Shown: positions 18,934-27,955, counted from the stretch's first letter. The stretch: 64,000 bases of DNA from Streptomyces sp. NBC_01267 (GCF_036241575.1 NZ_CP108455.1:2246501-2310500); one strand, 5' to 3'. Notes: generated by a model from the letters alone, not told the origin. Translations and numbers: made by a program.

Positions 18934-18996
18934 GCCACGGGTGCCACAGGTGCCACGGGTGTCACTGGCGCCACAAAAGCCACTGGCGCCACAGGA
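18934..18996 (+). repeat. 9-bp tandem repeat, seven degenerate units
   Basis: Seven consecutive 9-bp units (consensus gccac(a/t)ggt/c) lie between the leftward oxidoreductase and the leftward aldo/keto reductase, just past the stop of the latter. Units 1 and 3 are identical; the others differ by one to three bases. No regulatory role is evident. Confidence 0.85.
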
Positions 18997-19017
18997 GCCG
19001 GCGGGAGGGCTCGACGT

Positions 19018-20037
19018 TCAGCGGCGCCGCAGCGAGGGGTCGAGCAGCGCGGGCGGAGCGTCGTTCTTCTCGTGCGCGGCCAGGTCGACGCCAGGGGCAA
19101 CGATCGTGTCGATCGCGTCGAGCACGTCGGCTGAGAGCACGGTGTCGGCGGCGGCGAGCTGCGAGTGCAGATGGTCCAGGGTGCGGGGGCCGATGATCGC
19201 GCCCGTCACAGCGGGGTGCGCGGTCACGAAGCCGAGCGCGAGCTGGATCAGCGTCAGACCGGCCTCGTCGGCGACCCCGGCCAGTTTCTCGACCGCGTCG
19301 AGCCTGGCCCGGTTGGCCGGGACGGTGGTGTCGAAGCGCTGCGGCATGAACGCGGAGCGATGGGTGGTGATTTCCCGGCCCTCGCGGATCGCACCCGACA
19401 GCCAGCCGGAGGCCAGCGGGCTCCACGCCAGTACACCGAGCCCGTACTGCTCGGTCACGGGCAGGACATGGGTCTCGATCCCGCGCTGCAGGATCGAGTA
19501 GTTGGGCTGCTCGGTGACGTAACGGCTCAGGCGGTTGTCCCGGGCGGCCCACTGCGACTGCACGAGGCGGTACGCGGGGAAGGTCGAGGAGCCGAAGTAG
19601 CGGATCTTTCCCGCGCGTTGCAGGTCGGTCAGGGCCGACAGCGTCTCCTCGTCGCTGGTGCTCGGGTCCCACCGGTGGATCTGGTAGAGGTCGATGTGAT
19701 CGACACCGAGGCGGCGCAGGCTGTCGTCCAGCGCGGTGACCAGCCAATGGCGCGAGCTGCCCCGATGGCTGCGCTCGCCATCCATCGGCAGACCCGCCTT
19801 GGTGGCCAGCACGATGTCGTCGCGGCGGCCTGCGATGGCCTTGCCTACCAGCTCTTCCGACTCGCCGCCGCTGTACACGTCGGCGGTGTCGATGAGGTTG
19901 ATCCCGCCCGCCAGGGCGGCGTCGACGACGGCGGTGACCTCTTCCTGGGTGGTGTGCCCGATCCTGCCGAAGTTCATCGCGCCGAGCGCGAGGGAGCTGA
20001 CCTGTATGCCGGTGCGACCCAAGGTGCGGTACTGCAT
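19018..20037 (-). CDS. Aldo/keto reductase
   Basis: A 339-aa NADPH-dependent aldo/keto reductase. MQYRTLGRTGIQVSSLALG, NLIDTADVYSGGESEE (catalytic Asp and Tyr), VLATKAGLP (Lys), and LGVDHIDLYQIHRWDP (His) supply the catalytic tetrad. IGPRTLDHL near the C-terminus is the usual cofactor segment. It is divergent from the TetR gene at 20297 across a 259-bp region with three dyads, so TetR repression is likely. The substrate is unknown. Confidence 0.93.
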   Translation of the reverse strand: MQYRTLGRTGIQVSSLALGAMNFGRIGHTTQEEVTAVVDAALAGGINLIDTADVYSGGESEELVGKAIAGRRDDIVLATKAGLPMDGERSHRGSSRHWLVTALDDSLRRLGVDHIDLYQIHRWDPSTSDEETLSALTDLQRAGKIRYFGSSTFPAYRLVQSQWAARDNRLSRYVTEQPNYSILQRGIETHVLPVTEQYGLGVLAWSPLASGWLSGAIREGREITTHRSAFMPQRFDTTVPANRARLDAVEKLAGVADEAGLTLIQLALGFVTAHPAVTGAIIGPRTLDHLHSQLAAADTVLSADVLDAIDTIVAPGVDLAAHEKNDAPPALLDPSLRRR

Positions 20038-20149
20038 GACCCTGTTCCTCCATTGCGAATGATGTGGATGATGCCGATGAAGGTGCCGGTGGAGCGGGGC
20101 GACGTGGCACGGCTTGGCCGCCGGGCCCCTGCTCTGACATCATGAGCAA

Positions 20150-20213
20150 GCGGAACCTTGCTCCGCTTAACGATACGGAACACTGTTCCGCTTTGGCAAG
20201 CCCCATTTGCCAA
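20150..20213. promoter_or_regulatory. Three dyads between aldo/keto reductase and TetR gene
   Basis: Three inverted repeats sit in a 64-bp stretch. GCGGA-7-TCCGC is at 20150-20166. A perfect CGGAACA-C-TGTTCCG is at 20176-20190. TTGGCAA-7-TTGCCAA is at 20193-20213. The first two share a CGGAaC core, so they look like two copies of one operator. The location between a TetR regulator and its divergent enzyme gene makes them the best candidate binding sites for that regulator. Confidence 0.65.
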
Positions 20214-20220
20214 GCCCCAC

Positions 20221-20299
20221 GACGAGGAACCAGCCCGGCGACGAGGAACAAGCCCGGCCGCAAAGGGAGCAGCACGGTGACGAAGGGAGCAGCACGGTG
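20221..20299 (+). repeat. Two short tandem duplications at the TetR gene start
   Basis: Two ~19-20 bp tandem duplications follow each other: gacgaggaaccagcccgg / gacgaggaacaagcccgg, then agggagcagcacggtgac / agggagcagcacggtgaa. The second pair duplicates a ribosome site plus GTG, giving two possible starts. The downstream GTG at 20297 fits the protein family best. Confidence 0.8.
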
Positions 20300-20887
20300 A
20301 ACGACATTGACGAGGGCACGGACACCCCGGCCCGGCCCCGGCGGGCGGACGCCCGGCGCAACAAGGAGGCGCTGCTCGACGCGGCAGCGACGGTCTTCGT
20401 CACGTCAGGCGTGGAAGCGCCGGTACGCGACATCGCGGCGGAGGCCGGCGTCGGGGTGGGCACGATCTACCGCCACTTCCCGACGCGGGCGGACCTCATC
20501 ATCGCCGTCTACCGGCACCAGGTGGAGGCCTGCACCGAGGCCGGTCCGGCTCTGCTCGCGACCAGCGCGACTCCGCACGCCGCCCTGGAGCAGTGGATCA
20601 ACCTCTTCGTCGACTTCCTGGTCACCAAGCACGGACTCGCCGCCGTACTGCAGTCCGACAACGCAGGCTTCGAGACCCTGCACGCCTACTTCCTCGACCG
20701 CCTGCTGCCCGTGTGCACCCAACTGCTCGACGCCGCAGCCGATTCCGGCGAGATCCCGCGCGATCTGGAGGCCTACGCACTCATGCGCGGCGTCGGGAAC
20801 CTCTGCATCGGCGCCGAACACGACCCCCGCTACGACGCACGCCTGCTGGTCGAGCTCCTCATCGCAGGACTACGCCGGCCACGGTGA
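20297..20887 (+). CDS. TetR-family transcriptional regulator
   Basis: A 196-aa TetR regulator starting at the GTG at 20297. The HTH lies at about residues 25-65: ALLDAAATVFVTSGVEAPV, DIAAEAGVGVGTIYRHFPTRADL. The C-terminal ligand domain includes AALEQWINLFVDFLVTKHGLA. It is divergent from the aldo/keto reductase at 20037, with dyads between the two genes, so it is predicted to repress that gene and itself. Confidence 0.93.
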   Translation: MNDIDEGTDTPARPRRADARRNKEALLDAAATVFVTSGVEAPVRDIAAEAGVGVGTIYRHFPTRADLIIAVYRHQVEACTEAGPALLATSATPHAALEQWINLFVDFLVTKHGLAAVLQSDNAGFETLHAYFLDRLLPVCTQLLDAAADSGEIPRDLEAYALMRGVGNLCIGAEHDPRYDARLLVELLIAGLRRPR

Positions 20888-20921
20888 CCAACGGCGGGGT
20901 GGCCGGGTACGGGCGCCGCGC

Positions 20922-21698
20922 TCAGGCCCACTGGTCGAACGCCAGCTTCGCCACCAGGGAGAAGACCACCACCAGCAGCACTCCCCGGACGAACTCGCTG
21001 CCCTTCCTGAGCGCCATCCGTGCGCCCAGCAGGCCGCCCGCCAGGTTGAACACCGCCATCAGCGCGGCCAGTTGCCAGAGCACCGTGCCCTGGTAGGCGA
21101 ACATCGCCAGCGCGCCCAGGTTGGTGCAGACGTTGACGATCTTGGCGGTGGCCGACGCGGTCACCAGATCGAGGTGGAGTACGGCAGTGAGCGCCAGCAC
21201 CAGGAAGGTCCCGGTACCGGGGCCGAACAGCCCGTCGTAGAAGCCGATCCCGCCCCCGACCAGAACGATCGCCATCACGATCCTCCTGCGGGTGGCGGGC
21301 CCGTCCGGCCGGGCCGTGCCGAATGACGGGCGCAGCATCACGAAGGCCGCGACCAGGAGCAGCACCACCATGATCACGGGCCGGAGCACCGCGCTGCTGA
21401 TCCCGGCCGCGAAGAACGCCCCGGTCATGGACCCGGCGAGAGCGACAGCCCCGATCCGGATCGCCAGCTTCACATCCACCGGCGCCTTGCGTACGTACGT
21501 CACGGCCGCGCCCGAGGTCCCGACGATCGCCACCGCCTTGTTGGTACCGAGCACCTGCGCGGCGGGGACGTGCGGAAGGCCGAGCAGCAGCGCGGGCAGA
21601 AGCAGCAGCCCGCCGCCGCCCACCACCGCGTCGATCCACCCGGCCGCTGCGGCGGCGACGCAGAGGACGACAAGCATGGTCAGAGATATGTCGGGCAT
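20922..21698 (-). CDS. TSUP (TauE/SafE) family membrane permease
   Basis: A 258-aa polytopic membrane protein of the TSUP family, often exporting sulfite or organosulfonates. The start at 21698 (MPDISLTMLVVLC) fits a first membrane segment. The two-fold internal repeat typical of the family is visible: GWIDAVVGGGGLLLLPAL near the N-terminus and FYDGLFGPGTGTFLVLAL in the second half. It is convergent with the TetR gene. The substrate is not predictable. Confidence 0.88.
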   Translation of the reverse strand: MPDISLTMLVVLCVAAAAAGWIDAVVGGGGLLLLPALLLGLPHVPAAQVLGTNKAVAIVGTSGAAVTYVRKAPVDVKLAIRIGAVALAGSMTGAFFAAGISSAVLRPVIMVVLLLVAAFVMLRPSFGTARPDGPATRRRIVMAIVLVGGGIGFYDGLFGPGTGTFLVLALTAVLHLDLVTASATAKIVNVCTNLGALAMFAYQGTVLWQLAALMAVFNLAGGLLGARMALRKGSEFVRGVLLVVVFSLVAKLAFDQWA

Positions 21699-21849
21699 GA
21701 CCGCGACCCTAGTGCCGTTCCCGGCAAGCATCGCCGGTCGCGACCCCGGACCGGTCCCGGGCCGTGTAGGCACGTACCTGCCGGCGTACGCGCGAAGGGC
21801 GACCGGGCAGGATCCACCGAACAGGTCCCAAGCGTCGGACCGGGCGGTC

Positions 21850-22506
21850 CTAAGCGCCGGAGGAGTCCTCCAGGTACCGCAGCACCGCGAGCACCCGGCG
21901 GTGCCCCGGCTCGGACGACGGCAGGTCCAGTTTGGTGAAGATGTTCGCGATGTGTTTCTCCACCGCCCGCTCCGACACGACGAAGGACTCCGCGATGGTG
22001 CGGTTCGTCAGCCCCTGGGCCATCAGCCCGAGCACCTCCCGCTCGCGCGGGGTCAGCGCGGCCAGCGCGGAGGTACGCCGGGCGGCGCCGAAGAGCTGGG
22101 CGACGACCTCCGGGTCTAGTGCCGTGCCGCCGGACGCCACCCGGTGCAGGGCGTCGACGAACTCGCCGATGTCCACGACCCGTTCCTTGAGCAGATAGCC
22201 GACGCCGCCACCGCCACCGCCCAGCAGCTGGCCCGCGTACTTCGTCTCCACGTACTGGGAGAAGATCAGCACCCCGACCCCGGGGGACGAACGGCGGATG
22301 GTGACCGCGGCCCGCAGCCCCTCGTCGGTGTGGCCGGGCGGCAGCCGGATGTCGATCACGGCGGCGTCCGGACGGTGTTCGCCGACCGCGGCGAGCAGCG
22401 CCTCCGCGTCCTCGACCGCCGCGGCCACCTCCACCCCGCGCAGCGTGAGCAGCTGGACCAGGCCGTCACGCAGGATCGCCGAGTCCTCGGCTATGACGAC
22501 GCGCAT
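21850..22506 (-). CDS. NarL/LuxR-family response regulator
   Basis: A 218-aa response regulator. The receiver domain begins MRVVIAEDSAILRDGLVQLL (acidic pocket), with phospho-acceptor Asp in AAVIDIRLPPGHTDEG and Lys in YLLKERV. The LuxR HTH is at about residues 150-210: LTPREREVLGLMAQGLTNRTIAE, SERAVEKHIANIF. A glycine run (LLGGGGGGVGYLL) interrupts the alpha4-beta5 face and is unusual. The start lies 16 bp inside the 3' end of the kinase gene, so the two are coupled. Confidence 0.94.
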   Translation of the reverse strand: MRVVIAEDSAILRDGLVQLLTLRGVEVAAAVEDAEALLAAVGEHRPDAAVIDIRLPPGHTDEGLRAAVTIRRSSPGVGVLIFSQYVETKYAGQLLGGGGGGVGYLLKERVVDIGEFVDALHRVASGGTALDPEVVAQLFGAARRTSALAALTPREREVLGLMAQGLTNRTIAESFVVSERAVEKHIANIFTKLDLPSSEPGHRRVLAVLRYLEDSSGA

Positions 22507-23780
22507 GGGCCCTGCCTCTGTCCGGCCTCGGAAAGGCCTTGGTGATACGGGAGTTCGACGGTCACCACCGTAGGCCCTCCCGCCGGGCTCTCGCAGGTGA
22601 GTGTGCCGTCGACGGTACGGACCCGGGCCAGCAGCCCGGCCAGCCCGCTGCCCGCGCCGACCACCGCTCCCCCACGCCCGTCGTCCCGTACGGACAGCCG
22701 GAGGGATCCTTCCCCGGAGCGAGCGACGACCGTGATCTCCGAGGCTCCGCTGTGCTTGGCGGCGTTGGTGAGCAGCTCGGCCGTGCAGAAGTACGCGATG
22801 GACTCCAGTGCCGGAGAGGGCCGTTCGGGGATGTCGGCGGTGACGGTCACCGGCAGGGCGCTGTCCGCGGCGAGGGTCGCGAGCGCGGTGTCCAGGCCCT
22901 GGTCGAGCACCGGCGGATGGATGCCCTTCACCAGCAGACGCAGTTCGGCGATGGTCTGCTTGGCGTGGGTCTGCGCGGTGCCGACAACGGTGAGCAGTTG
23001 GTCGCGGCCCGCGTCGGCCGTGACCAGCTCGCCGATCAGTGTGAGGTGCATGCCCAGGCCGACGAGCCGCGCCTGGGTGCCGTCGTGCAGGTCCCGTTCG
23101 ATGCGCCGGAGGGTGGCCGCCGCGTCGTCGACGGCCTGCGCACGGGTCTCCTCCAGGGTGCGGATGCGCTGTCCGGCGGCGTCGGGGCCGAGGAGGGAGC
23201 CCAGCAGCCGGCCGTGCGGGACGAGGGAGCGGCGGACCAGCCACGGGGCGAGGAGGAGCAGTACGGCCCCGACGGCCACGACGAGCAGCCAGCGGGGCCA
23301 GGAGTCGAACTGGACGCCCGCTACCTCCAGCGATACCCGGCGCACCGAACCGTCGGGCCGGTGGACGGTGGTGTAGTTCCAGCGCTCGACCAGTGGGTGC
23401 AGGACGAACAGCAGCCCGTACACGTACCCGCACGCCACTGCGGCCAGGGGCGGTACGGCGGTCAGCGGCGCGGCCAGCGCACAGCCCACCGCCCGCCAGG
23501 CGGCCCGGTCACCGACGGCCCGCCGCCAGCCGAGGGCGCCGGGCTGCCGACTACGGACGGGCGGATCGATGGGGGTGTCCAACAGGCGTGCGGACAGCCC
23601 TCGTTGGAGAGTTCCGATGGCGAGCGCACCCCGTGCCGTCAGCGCGATCAGCCACGGCCCGACGGCCGTGACCGACAAGGCTGCGCCGACGAGCAGCCCG
23701 GAGAGTACGAGCACCATGCCCAACAGGGCGATGGGCAGGGCCAGTACGGCGTAGAGCACTGCACGCGGACGCTGTTGCAT
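22491..23780 (-). CDS. Sensor histidine kinase (HisKA_3)
   Basis: A 429-aa membrane histidine kinase starting at the ATG at 23780 (MQQRPRAVLYAVLALP). The N-terminal ~190 residues contain about four membrane segments of the actinobacterial Sensor domain (YGLLFVLHPLVERWNY). The dimerisation helix has the phospho-His in RRIERDLHDGTQARLVGLG. The HATPase_c N-box is ELLTNAAKHSGASE and the G-box is GRGGAVVGAGSGLAGL. It pairs with the overlapping response regulator. The upstream gene at 24475 encodes a second sensor domain lacking a kinase. Confidence 0.93.
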   Translation of the reverse strand: MQQRPRAVLYAVLALPIALLGMVLVLSGLLVGAALSVTAVGPWLIALTARGALAIGTLQRGLSARLLDTPIDPPVRSRQPGALGWRRAVGDRAAWRAVGCALAAPLTAVPPLAAVACGYVYGLLFVLHPLVERWNYTTVHRPDGSVRRVSLEVAGVQFDSWPRWLLVVAVGAVLLLLAPWLVRRSLVPHGRLLGSLLGPDAAGQRIRTLEETRAQAVDDAAATLRRIERDLHDGTQARLVGLGMHLTLIGELVTADAGRDQLLTVVGTAQTHAKQTIAELRLLVKGIHPPVLDQGLDTALATLAADSALPVTVTADIPERPSPALESIAYFCTAELLTNAAKHSGASEITVVARSGEGSLRLSVRDDGRGGAVVGAGSGLAGLLARVRTVDGTLTCESPAGGPTVVTVELPYHQGLSEAGQRQGPCASS

Positions 23781-23815
23781 GGGGTTCGATCCTAGACGGG
23801 CCGTCGCAGTCGGCC

Positions 23816-24475
23816 TCAGAGCTGATGGATCACGGGCACGGACAGCAGGGCGCACACGGCGGCGATGCCGAGCGCGATCCACGTGTGACGGGCGAGGCCG
23901 GTGCGGTCGGCGCCGAGGAACCCGCTCACCAACCGCGTCTGGAGGGCGGTGAATCCCCTGGCGACCCAGGGCGTGAGGAAGAGGAAGGTCACCCCGCCGC
24001 CCACCGCGTGCACCGCCCAGGCACCCGCCATGGTGGGTCCTCCCCAGGAGTGGGAGGGGTCGCCGTCGGTCCGCAGCGGAAAGCCGAAGTTGATCACCAC
24101 GATGGTCCAGAAGTAACCGCAGACCGTGAGGGCGACGAGGTTGAGCGGGCTGCTGACCACGGCGTGCACGAGCGCGAGAGGCCCCGTACGCGCGGGCTCC
24201 CCCGCGTCCACCCGCAGCAGCCGGCGGGCGAGGCCGCGCTGGATGCGGCCGACCGGTCCGCCGGCCAGGGCGAGCGGAATGCACAGGAGGGTGACAGGGA
24301 GGGCGAGCACGATGTACGCCATTCGCCGCCAGGTCTCCGCCCGGAACGGCTCCCGCAGGACGATGCGGACACGGTCGGCGGGGCCGGCGCTGGAAACGGC
24401 GGGCGCGACTGGCCCGGCGGCGGCCGGGCTGCTGCTGCCGCCGCGAGGGGCGACTGACTGCTGTGTGAGGTCCAT
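23816..24475 (-). CDS. Stand-alone sensor-domain membrane protein
   Basis: A 219-aa protein with a low-complexity Ser/Pro/Ala N-terminus (residues 5-30) and about four membrane segments: MAYIVLALPVTLLCIPLAL, VALTVCGYFWTIVVINF, WAVHAVGGGVTFLFLT, WIALGIAAVCALLSVP. The sequence resembles the Sensor domain fused to kinases in actinobacteria but has no kinase module. It lies 35 bp upstream of the kinase gene on the same strand, so it is probably co-transcribed and may act as a co-sensor. Confidence 0.75.
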   Translation of the reverse strand: MDLTQQSVAPRGGSSSPAAAGPVAPAVSSAGPADRVRIVLREPFRAETWRRMAYIVLALPVTLLCIPLALAGGPVGRIQRGLARRLLRVDAGEPARTGPLALVHAVVSSPLNLVALTVCGYFWTIVVINFGFPLRTDGDPSHSWGGPTMAGAWAVHAVGGGVTFLFLTPWVARGFTALQTRLVSGFLGADRTGLARHTWIALGIAAVCALLSVPVIHQL

Positions 24476-24641
24476 GCACCAAGACTCGCGACCGGACAGC
24501 CGCTGATCGATCGTGCCTGCACGGAAGCAGAGGGTTCGGTTTGCCCCACCCCTGGTCGCCGACCACCGAAGCCACCGACCACCGAGGTCACCCCGGCGGC
24601 GTCGCCGCCCGACGGCGGCGCCCCGGCCGTACGCTGAAGTC

Positions 24642-25571
24642 ATGACCAAGGGCTGGAACGCGAACGACATCCCCGATCAGAGCGGACGCACCGCAGTCGT
24701 CACCGGAGCCAACAGCGGCATCGGTCTCGTCACCGCGCGGCAGCTGGCCCGGCACGGTGCCCGGGTGATCCTCGCGTGCCGCAGTGAGACCCGCGGCAAG
24801 GAGGCGGAGTCCCTGATCCGGCGCGAGGTGCCCGGCGCGCAGGCCGAATGCGTACCGCTGGATCTCGCGGATCTCTCGTCGGTACGGGAGTTCGCCTCCG
24901 GCCTTCCCGCCGAGCGCCTCGATCTGCTCGTCAACAACGCGGGCGTCATGGCCCTGCCGTACGGCCGGACCGCTGACGGTTTCGAGACACAGTTCGGCGT
25001 CAACCACCTCGGCCACTTCGCCCTCACCGGGCTGCTGCTGCCCCGGCTGCTGGCCACTCCGGGCTCGCGGGTGGTCAGCGTGTCCAGCGGCCTCCACGCG
25101 CTCTCCAACATCGACATCAACGATCTCAACAGCGAGGGGAACTACCGGCGTTGGATCGCCTACGGCCGCGCCAAGACGGCGAATCTGCTCTTCATCCATG
25201 AGCTGTCCCGCCGCCTCTCCGCCGCCGGGTCGGGCACGGTCGCAGCCGCCGCGCACCCCGGTTACGCGCGCACCAACCTCCAGACGGCCGGGGTGCGGAT
25301 GGAGGGCCGCAAGGCCGCCGAGCGGCTGGTCGAACTCGGCAACGGGCTGCTCGCCCAGCCCGCCGAGGTGGGCGCCCTGCCCTCGCTGTACGCGGCCACC
25401 GCGCCCGGCGTCCGGCCCGATTCCTTCACCGGCCCGAGGATCCTCGGCTGGCGCGGCGCCCCCGCGCCTTCCTGGCGGGCGAAGTGGGCGACGAACGATG
25501 TGGCGGGCGAGCGGCTCTGGGCGGCCTCGGAGCAGCTCACCGGGGTGTCGTACGGAGACCTCGACACCTGA
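24642..25571 (+). CDS. Short-chain dehydrogenase/reductase (retinol dehydrogenase-like)
   Basis: A 309-aa classical SDR. Its landmarks are the cofactor motif TGANSGIGLVTARQLA, adenine-ring Asp in LDLADLSSV, structural NNAG in LVNNAGVMALPYG, SVSSGLHAL, and the catalytic Tyr-x3-Lys in WIAYGRAKTAN. The start is the ATG at 24642 (MTKGWNANDIPDQSG), typical of oxidoreductase/retinol-dehydrogenase-like SDRs. It is divergent from the sensor gene and 117 bp ahead of the ABC operon. Confidence 0.92.
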   Translation: MTKGWNANDIPDQSGRTAVVTGANSGIGLVTARQLARHGARVILACRSETRGKEAESLIRREVPGAQAECVPLDLADLSSVREFASGLPAERLDLLVNNAGVMALPYGRTADGFETQFGVNHLGHFALTGLLLPRLLATPGSRVVSVSSGLHALSNIDINDLNSEGNYRRWIAYGRAKTANLLFIHELSRRLSAAGSGTVAAAAHPGYARTNLQTAGVRMEGRKAAERLVELGNGLLAQPAEVGALPSLYAATAPGVRPDSFTGPRILGWRGAPAPSWRAKWATNDVAGERLWAASEQLTGVSYGDLDT

Positions 25572-25635
25572 GCGCTCCCTACCGGTTCCGACATGCCCGC
25601 GCAACACCCCTGTCGTAATCCCGCACCATGGTTGA

Positions 25636-25654
25636 TCGTTGGGGCGTGCAACGA
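25636..25654. promoter_or_regulatory. Candidate operator upstream of sugar ABC operon
   Basis: Inverted repeat TCGTTG-7-CAACGA, 34 bp before the start of the substrate-binding protein gene. Its size and place suit a LacI- or GntR-type repressor site. No cognate regulator is adjacent. Confidence 0.45.
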
Positions 25655-25687
25655 CGACCGACGCCGACGGAGCCAGGGGGACCCTTC

Positions 25688-26971
25688 ATGACCATCAGTC
25701 GCAGGCGACTGCTCAGTACCAGTGGCGGCCTCGCACTGACCGGGGCCCTCGCCACCGCGTGCGGGTCCAACACCGGTCGCAGCGGTGACAGTTCAGGGAC
25801 CGGCAAGGACAGTGGCGGGAAACCCACGCTGCAGCAGTGGTACCACCAGTACGGCGAGGCCGGGACCGAGCAGGCCGTACGGCGTTACGCCGCCGCGTAC
25901 GGCAGGGCGAGCGTCAAGGTCCAGTGGCGGCCCGGCAGTTACGACCAGCAGACCGCCGCTGCGCTGCTGACCTCGTCCGGTCCCGATGTCTTCGAGGTCA
26001 ACGGACCCACCCTCGACCAGATCCAGGGCGGCCAGGTCACCGATCTGACCGACCTCTTCGAGGGGGTGAAGGACGACTTCAACCCGGCGGTGCTCGCGCC
26101 GAAGACGTACGACGGGAAGATCTGGGGCATCCCGCAGACCATCGACATGCAGCTGCTCTACTACCGCAAGAGCCTGCTCAAGGACGCGAACGTCGAGCCG
26201 CCGCAGACGCTCGACGAACTCGTCGACGCCGCGAAGAAGTTGACCGACAAGAAGGTCAAGGGGCTGTTCCTGGGCAACGACGGAGGTGCGGGCGTTCTCG
26301 GCGGGACCCCGCTCTACGCGGCCGGGCTGAGCCTCTTCACCGAGGACGGCAAGGTGGGCTTCGACGACCCGGCGGCGGCCCGCACCCTGGGCAAGTTCCA
26401 CCGGCTGTACGCCGACAAGTCGCTCCTGCTGGGCGCTCCGGCCGACTGGTCCGACCCCTCGGCGTTCGTCCAGGGCCTCACGGCCATGCAGTGGTCGGGG
26501 CTGTGGGCGCTGCCCGCGGTCCAGAAGGCCCTCGGGGACGACTTCGGGGTGCTGCCCTTCCCGAAGGACGGTCCGGCGGGCAAGCCCGCGGTCCCGGTCG
26601 GTGCGTACAGCTCGGCGGTCAGCGCGCGCAGCGGGCACCGGGCCGAGGCGAAGGCGTTCGCCAAGTGGCTGTGGATCGAGAGGACCGCGTACCAGGAGGA
26701 CTTCGCGCTCAGTTACGGATTCCACATCCCGGCCCGGATCTCCCTCGCGAAGAAGGCCGCGAAGCTGCGTGAGGGCGCGGCGGCCGACGCCGTGCGGTAC
26801 GCGACCGAGAACGGCTGGGCCCAGCCCCTGCTGTGGACGCCCGCCGGGCAGACCGCGTACCAGGACGCCCTGAGCAGGATCATCAAGGACGGCGCCAACC
26901 CGGACACGGAGCTCAAGGCGGTCGTCCGCAAGACGAACGCCGAGCTCCAGCGCGTCCAGAAGAAGCCGTGA
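25688..26971 (+). CDS. ABC transporter sugar-binding lipoprotein
   Basis: A 427-aa extracellular solute-binding protein of the family-1 (maltose-binding type) carbohydrate class. The signal sequence has three arginines (ISRRRLLSTSGG, Tat-compatible) and a lipobox ending ATAC with Cys25 as the lipidated residue. A Ser/Gly linker follows. The body has PDVFEVNGPTLDQIQGG, ITPQT-like GIPQTIDMQLLYYRKSLL and AMQWSGLWALPA, as expected for sugar binders. Its stop overlaps the GTG of the first permease. The sugar is unknown. Confidence 0.92.
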   Translation: MTISRRRLLSTSGGLALTGALATACGSNTGRSGDSSGTGKDSGGKPTLQQWYHQYGEAGTEQAVRRYAAAYGRASVKVQWRPGSYDQQTAAALLTSSGPDVFEVNGPTLDQIQGGQVTDLTDLFEGVKDDFNPAVLAPKTYDGKIWGIPQTIDMQLLYYRKSLLKDANVEPPQTLDELVDAAKKLTDKKVKGLFLGNDGGAGVLGGTPLYAAGLSLFTEDGKVGFDDPAAARTLGKFHRLYADKSLLLGAPADWSDPSAFVQGLTAMQWSGLWALPAVQKALGDDFGVLPFPKDGPAGKPAVPVGAYSSAVSARSGHRAEAKAFAKWLWIERTAYQEDFALSYGFHIPARISLAKKAAKLREGAAADAVRYATENGWAQPLLWTPAGQTAYQDALSRIIKDGANPDTELKAVVRKTNAELQRVQKKP

Positions 26972-27954
26972 CAGTCGCGGAGGACGTGACGGGCGCGGCG
27001 GACGTCGGAGTAGCGCGGGACGCGAAGGAACCGGCGCGACGGCGTCGGCGCCGGGGGTCGGTGAGGCACCGCACCCTCTGGTTCTGGATCTTCGTCGGCC
27101 CCTTCGCGGCCGGGCTCGCGCTCTTCACCTACGTACCGCTGGCGTGGAGCCTCTACCTCAGCTTCTTCGACGCGCACAACACGGTCTCGCCGACGCATTT
27201 CATCGGCTTCGACAACTACGCGTCGATGCTGCGCGACGGGGCGTTCACCGACAGCCTGTGGACGTTCACGGTGTTCTCCCTCTTCATCGTCCCGGCGACC
27301 TACGCGCTCTCGCTCGCGCTGGCGCTGATGGTGAACCGGCTGCGCGCCGCCCAGGCCTTCTTCCGTTCGGTCTTCTTCCTCCCGGCGGCCTGCTCCTACG
27401 TCGTCGCGGCGCTGGTCTGGAAGCTCTCGATCTTCAACGGGGTGCGGTTCGGGCTCGCCAACACCGTCCTCGGCTGGTTCGGCAGCGACCAGACCGCGTG
27501 GCTGTCGACGACCCACCCGCCCTGGTACTGGCTGGTGATCGTGACCCTGCGGCTCTGGCTCCAGGCCGGGTTCTACATGGTGCTGTTCCTGGCCGGTCTC
27601 CAGCGGATCTCCCCGCAGCTCTACGAAGCGGCGGCCGTCGACGGGGCGCGCCCCGGCTGGCAGGTCTTCCGCCACATCACGTTCCCGCAGCTGCGGGCCA
27701 CCTCGGTCGCCGTCGTCCTGCTGCTCGTGATCAACGCGTTCCAGGCGTTCGACGAGTTCTACAACCTGCTGAGCGACGCCCGGGGCTATCCCCCGTACGC
27801 GCGGCCCCCGCTCGTCTACCTCTACTACACGGCCCTCGGCCAGGGGCAGAACCTCGGCCTGGGCAGCGCCGGGGCCGTCATCCTCGCCCTGATCATCGCC
27901 GTGGTGACGATCGTCCAGGCCCGCTGGTTCGGGCTCGGCAGAAGGGAGGACTGA
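26968..27954 (+). CDS. ABC sugar transporter permease (MalF-like)
   Basis: A 328-aa inner-membrane permease starting at a GTG that overlaps the preceding stop. The first ~35 residues are basic and cytosolic, followed by six membrane segments. The EAA loop that contacts the ATPase is YEAAAVDGARPGWQVFRHIT. It partners the permease that begins one base after its stop (27956). No ATPase gene is in the operon; in Streptomyces a shared MsiK-type ATPase commonly serves such importers. Confidence 0.94.
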   Translation: MTVAEDVTGAADVGVARDAKEPARRRRRRGSVRHRTLWFWIFVGPFAAGLALFTYVPLAWSLYLSFFDAHNTVSPTHFIGFDNYASMLRDGAFTDSLWTFTVFSLFIVPATYALSLALALMVNRLRAAQAFFRSVFFLPAACSYVVAALVWKLSIFNGVRFGLANTVLGWFGSDQTAWLSTTHPPWYWLVIVTLRLWLQAGFYMVLFLAGLQRISPQLYEAAAVDGARPGWQVFRHITFPQLRATSVAVVLLLVINAFQAFDEFYNLLSDARGYPPYARPPLVYLYYTALGQGQNLGLGSAGAVILALIIAVVTIVQARWFGLGRRED

Positions 27955-27955
27955 C

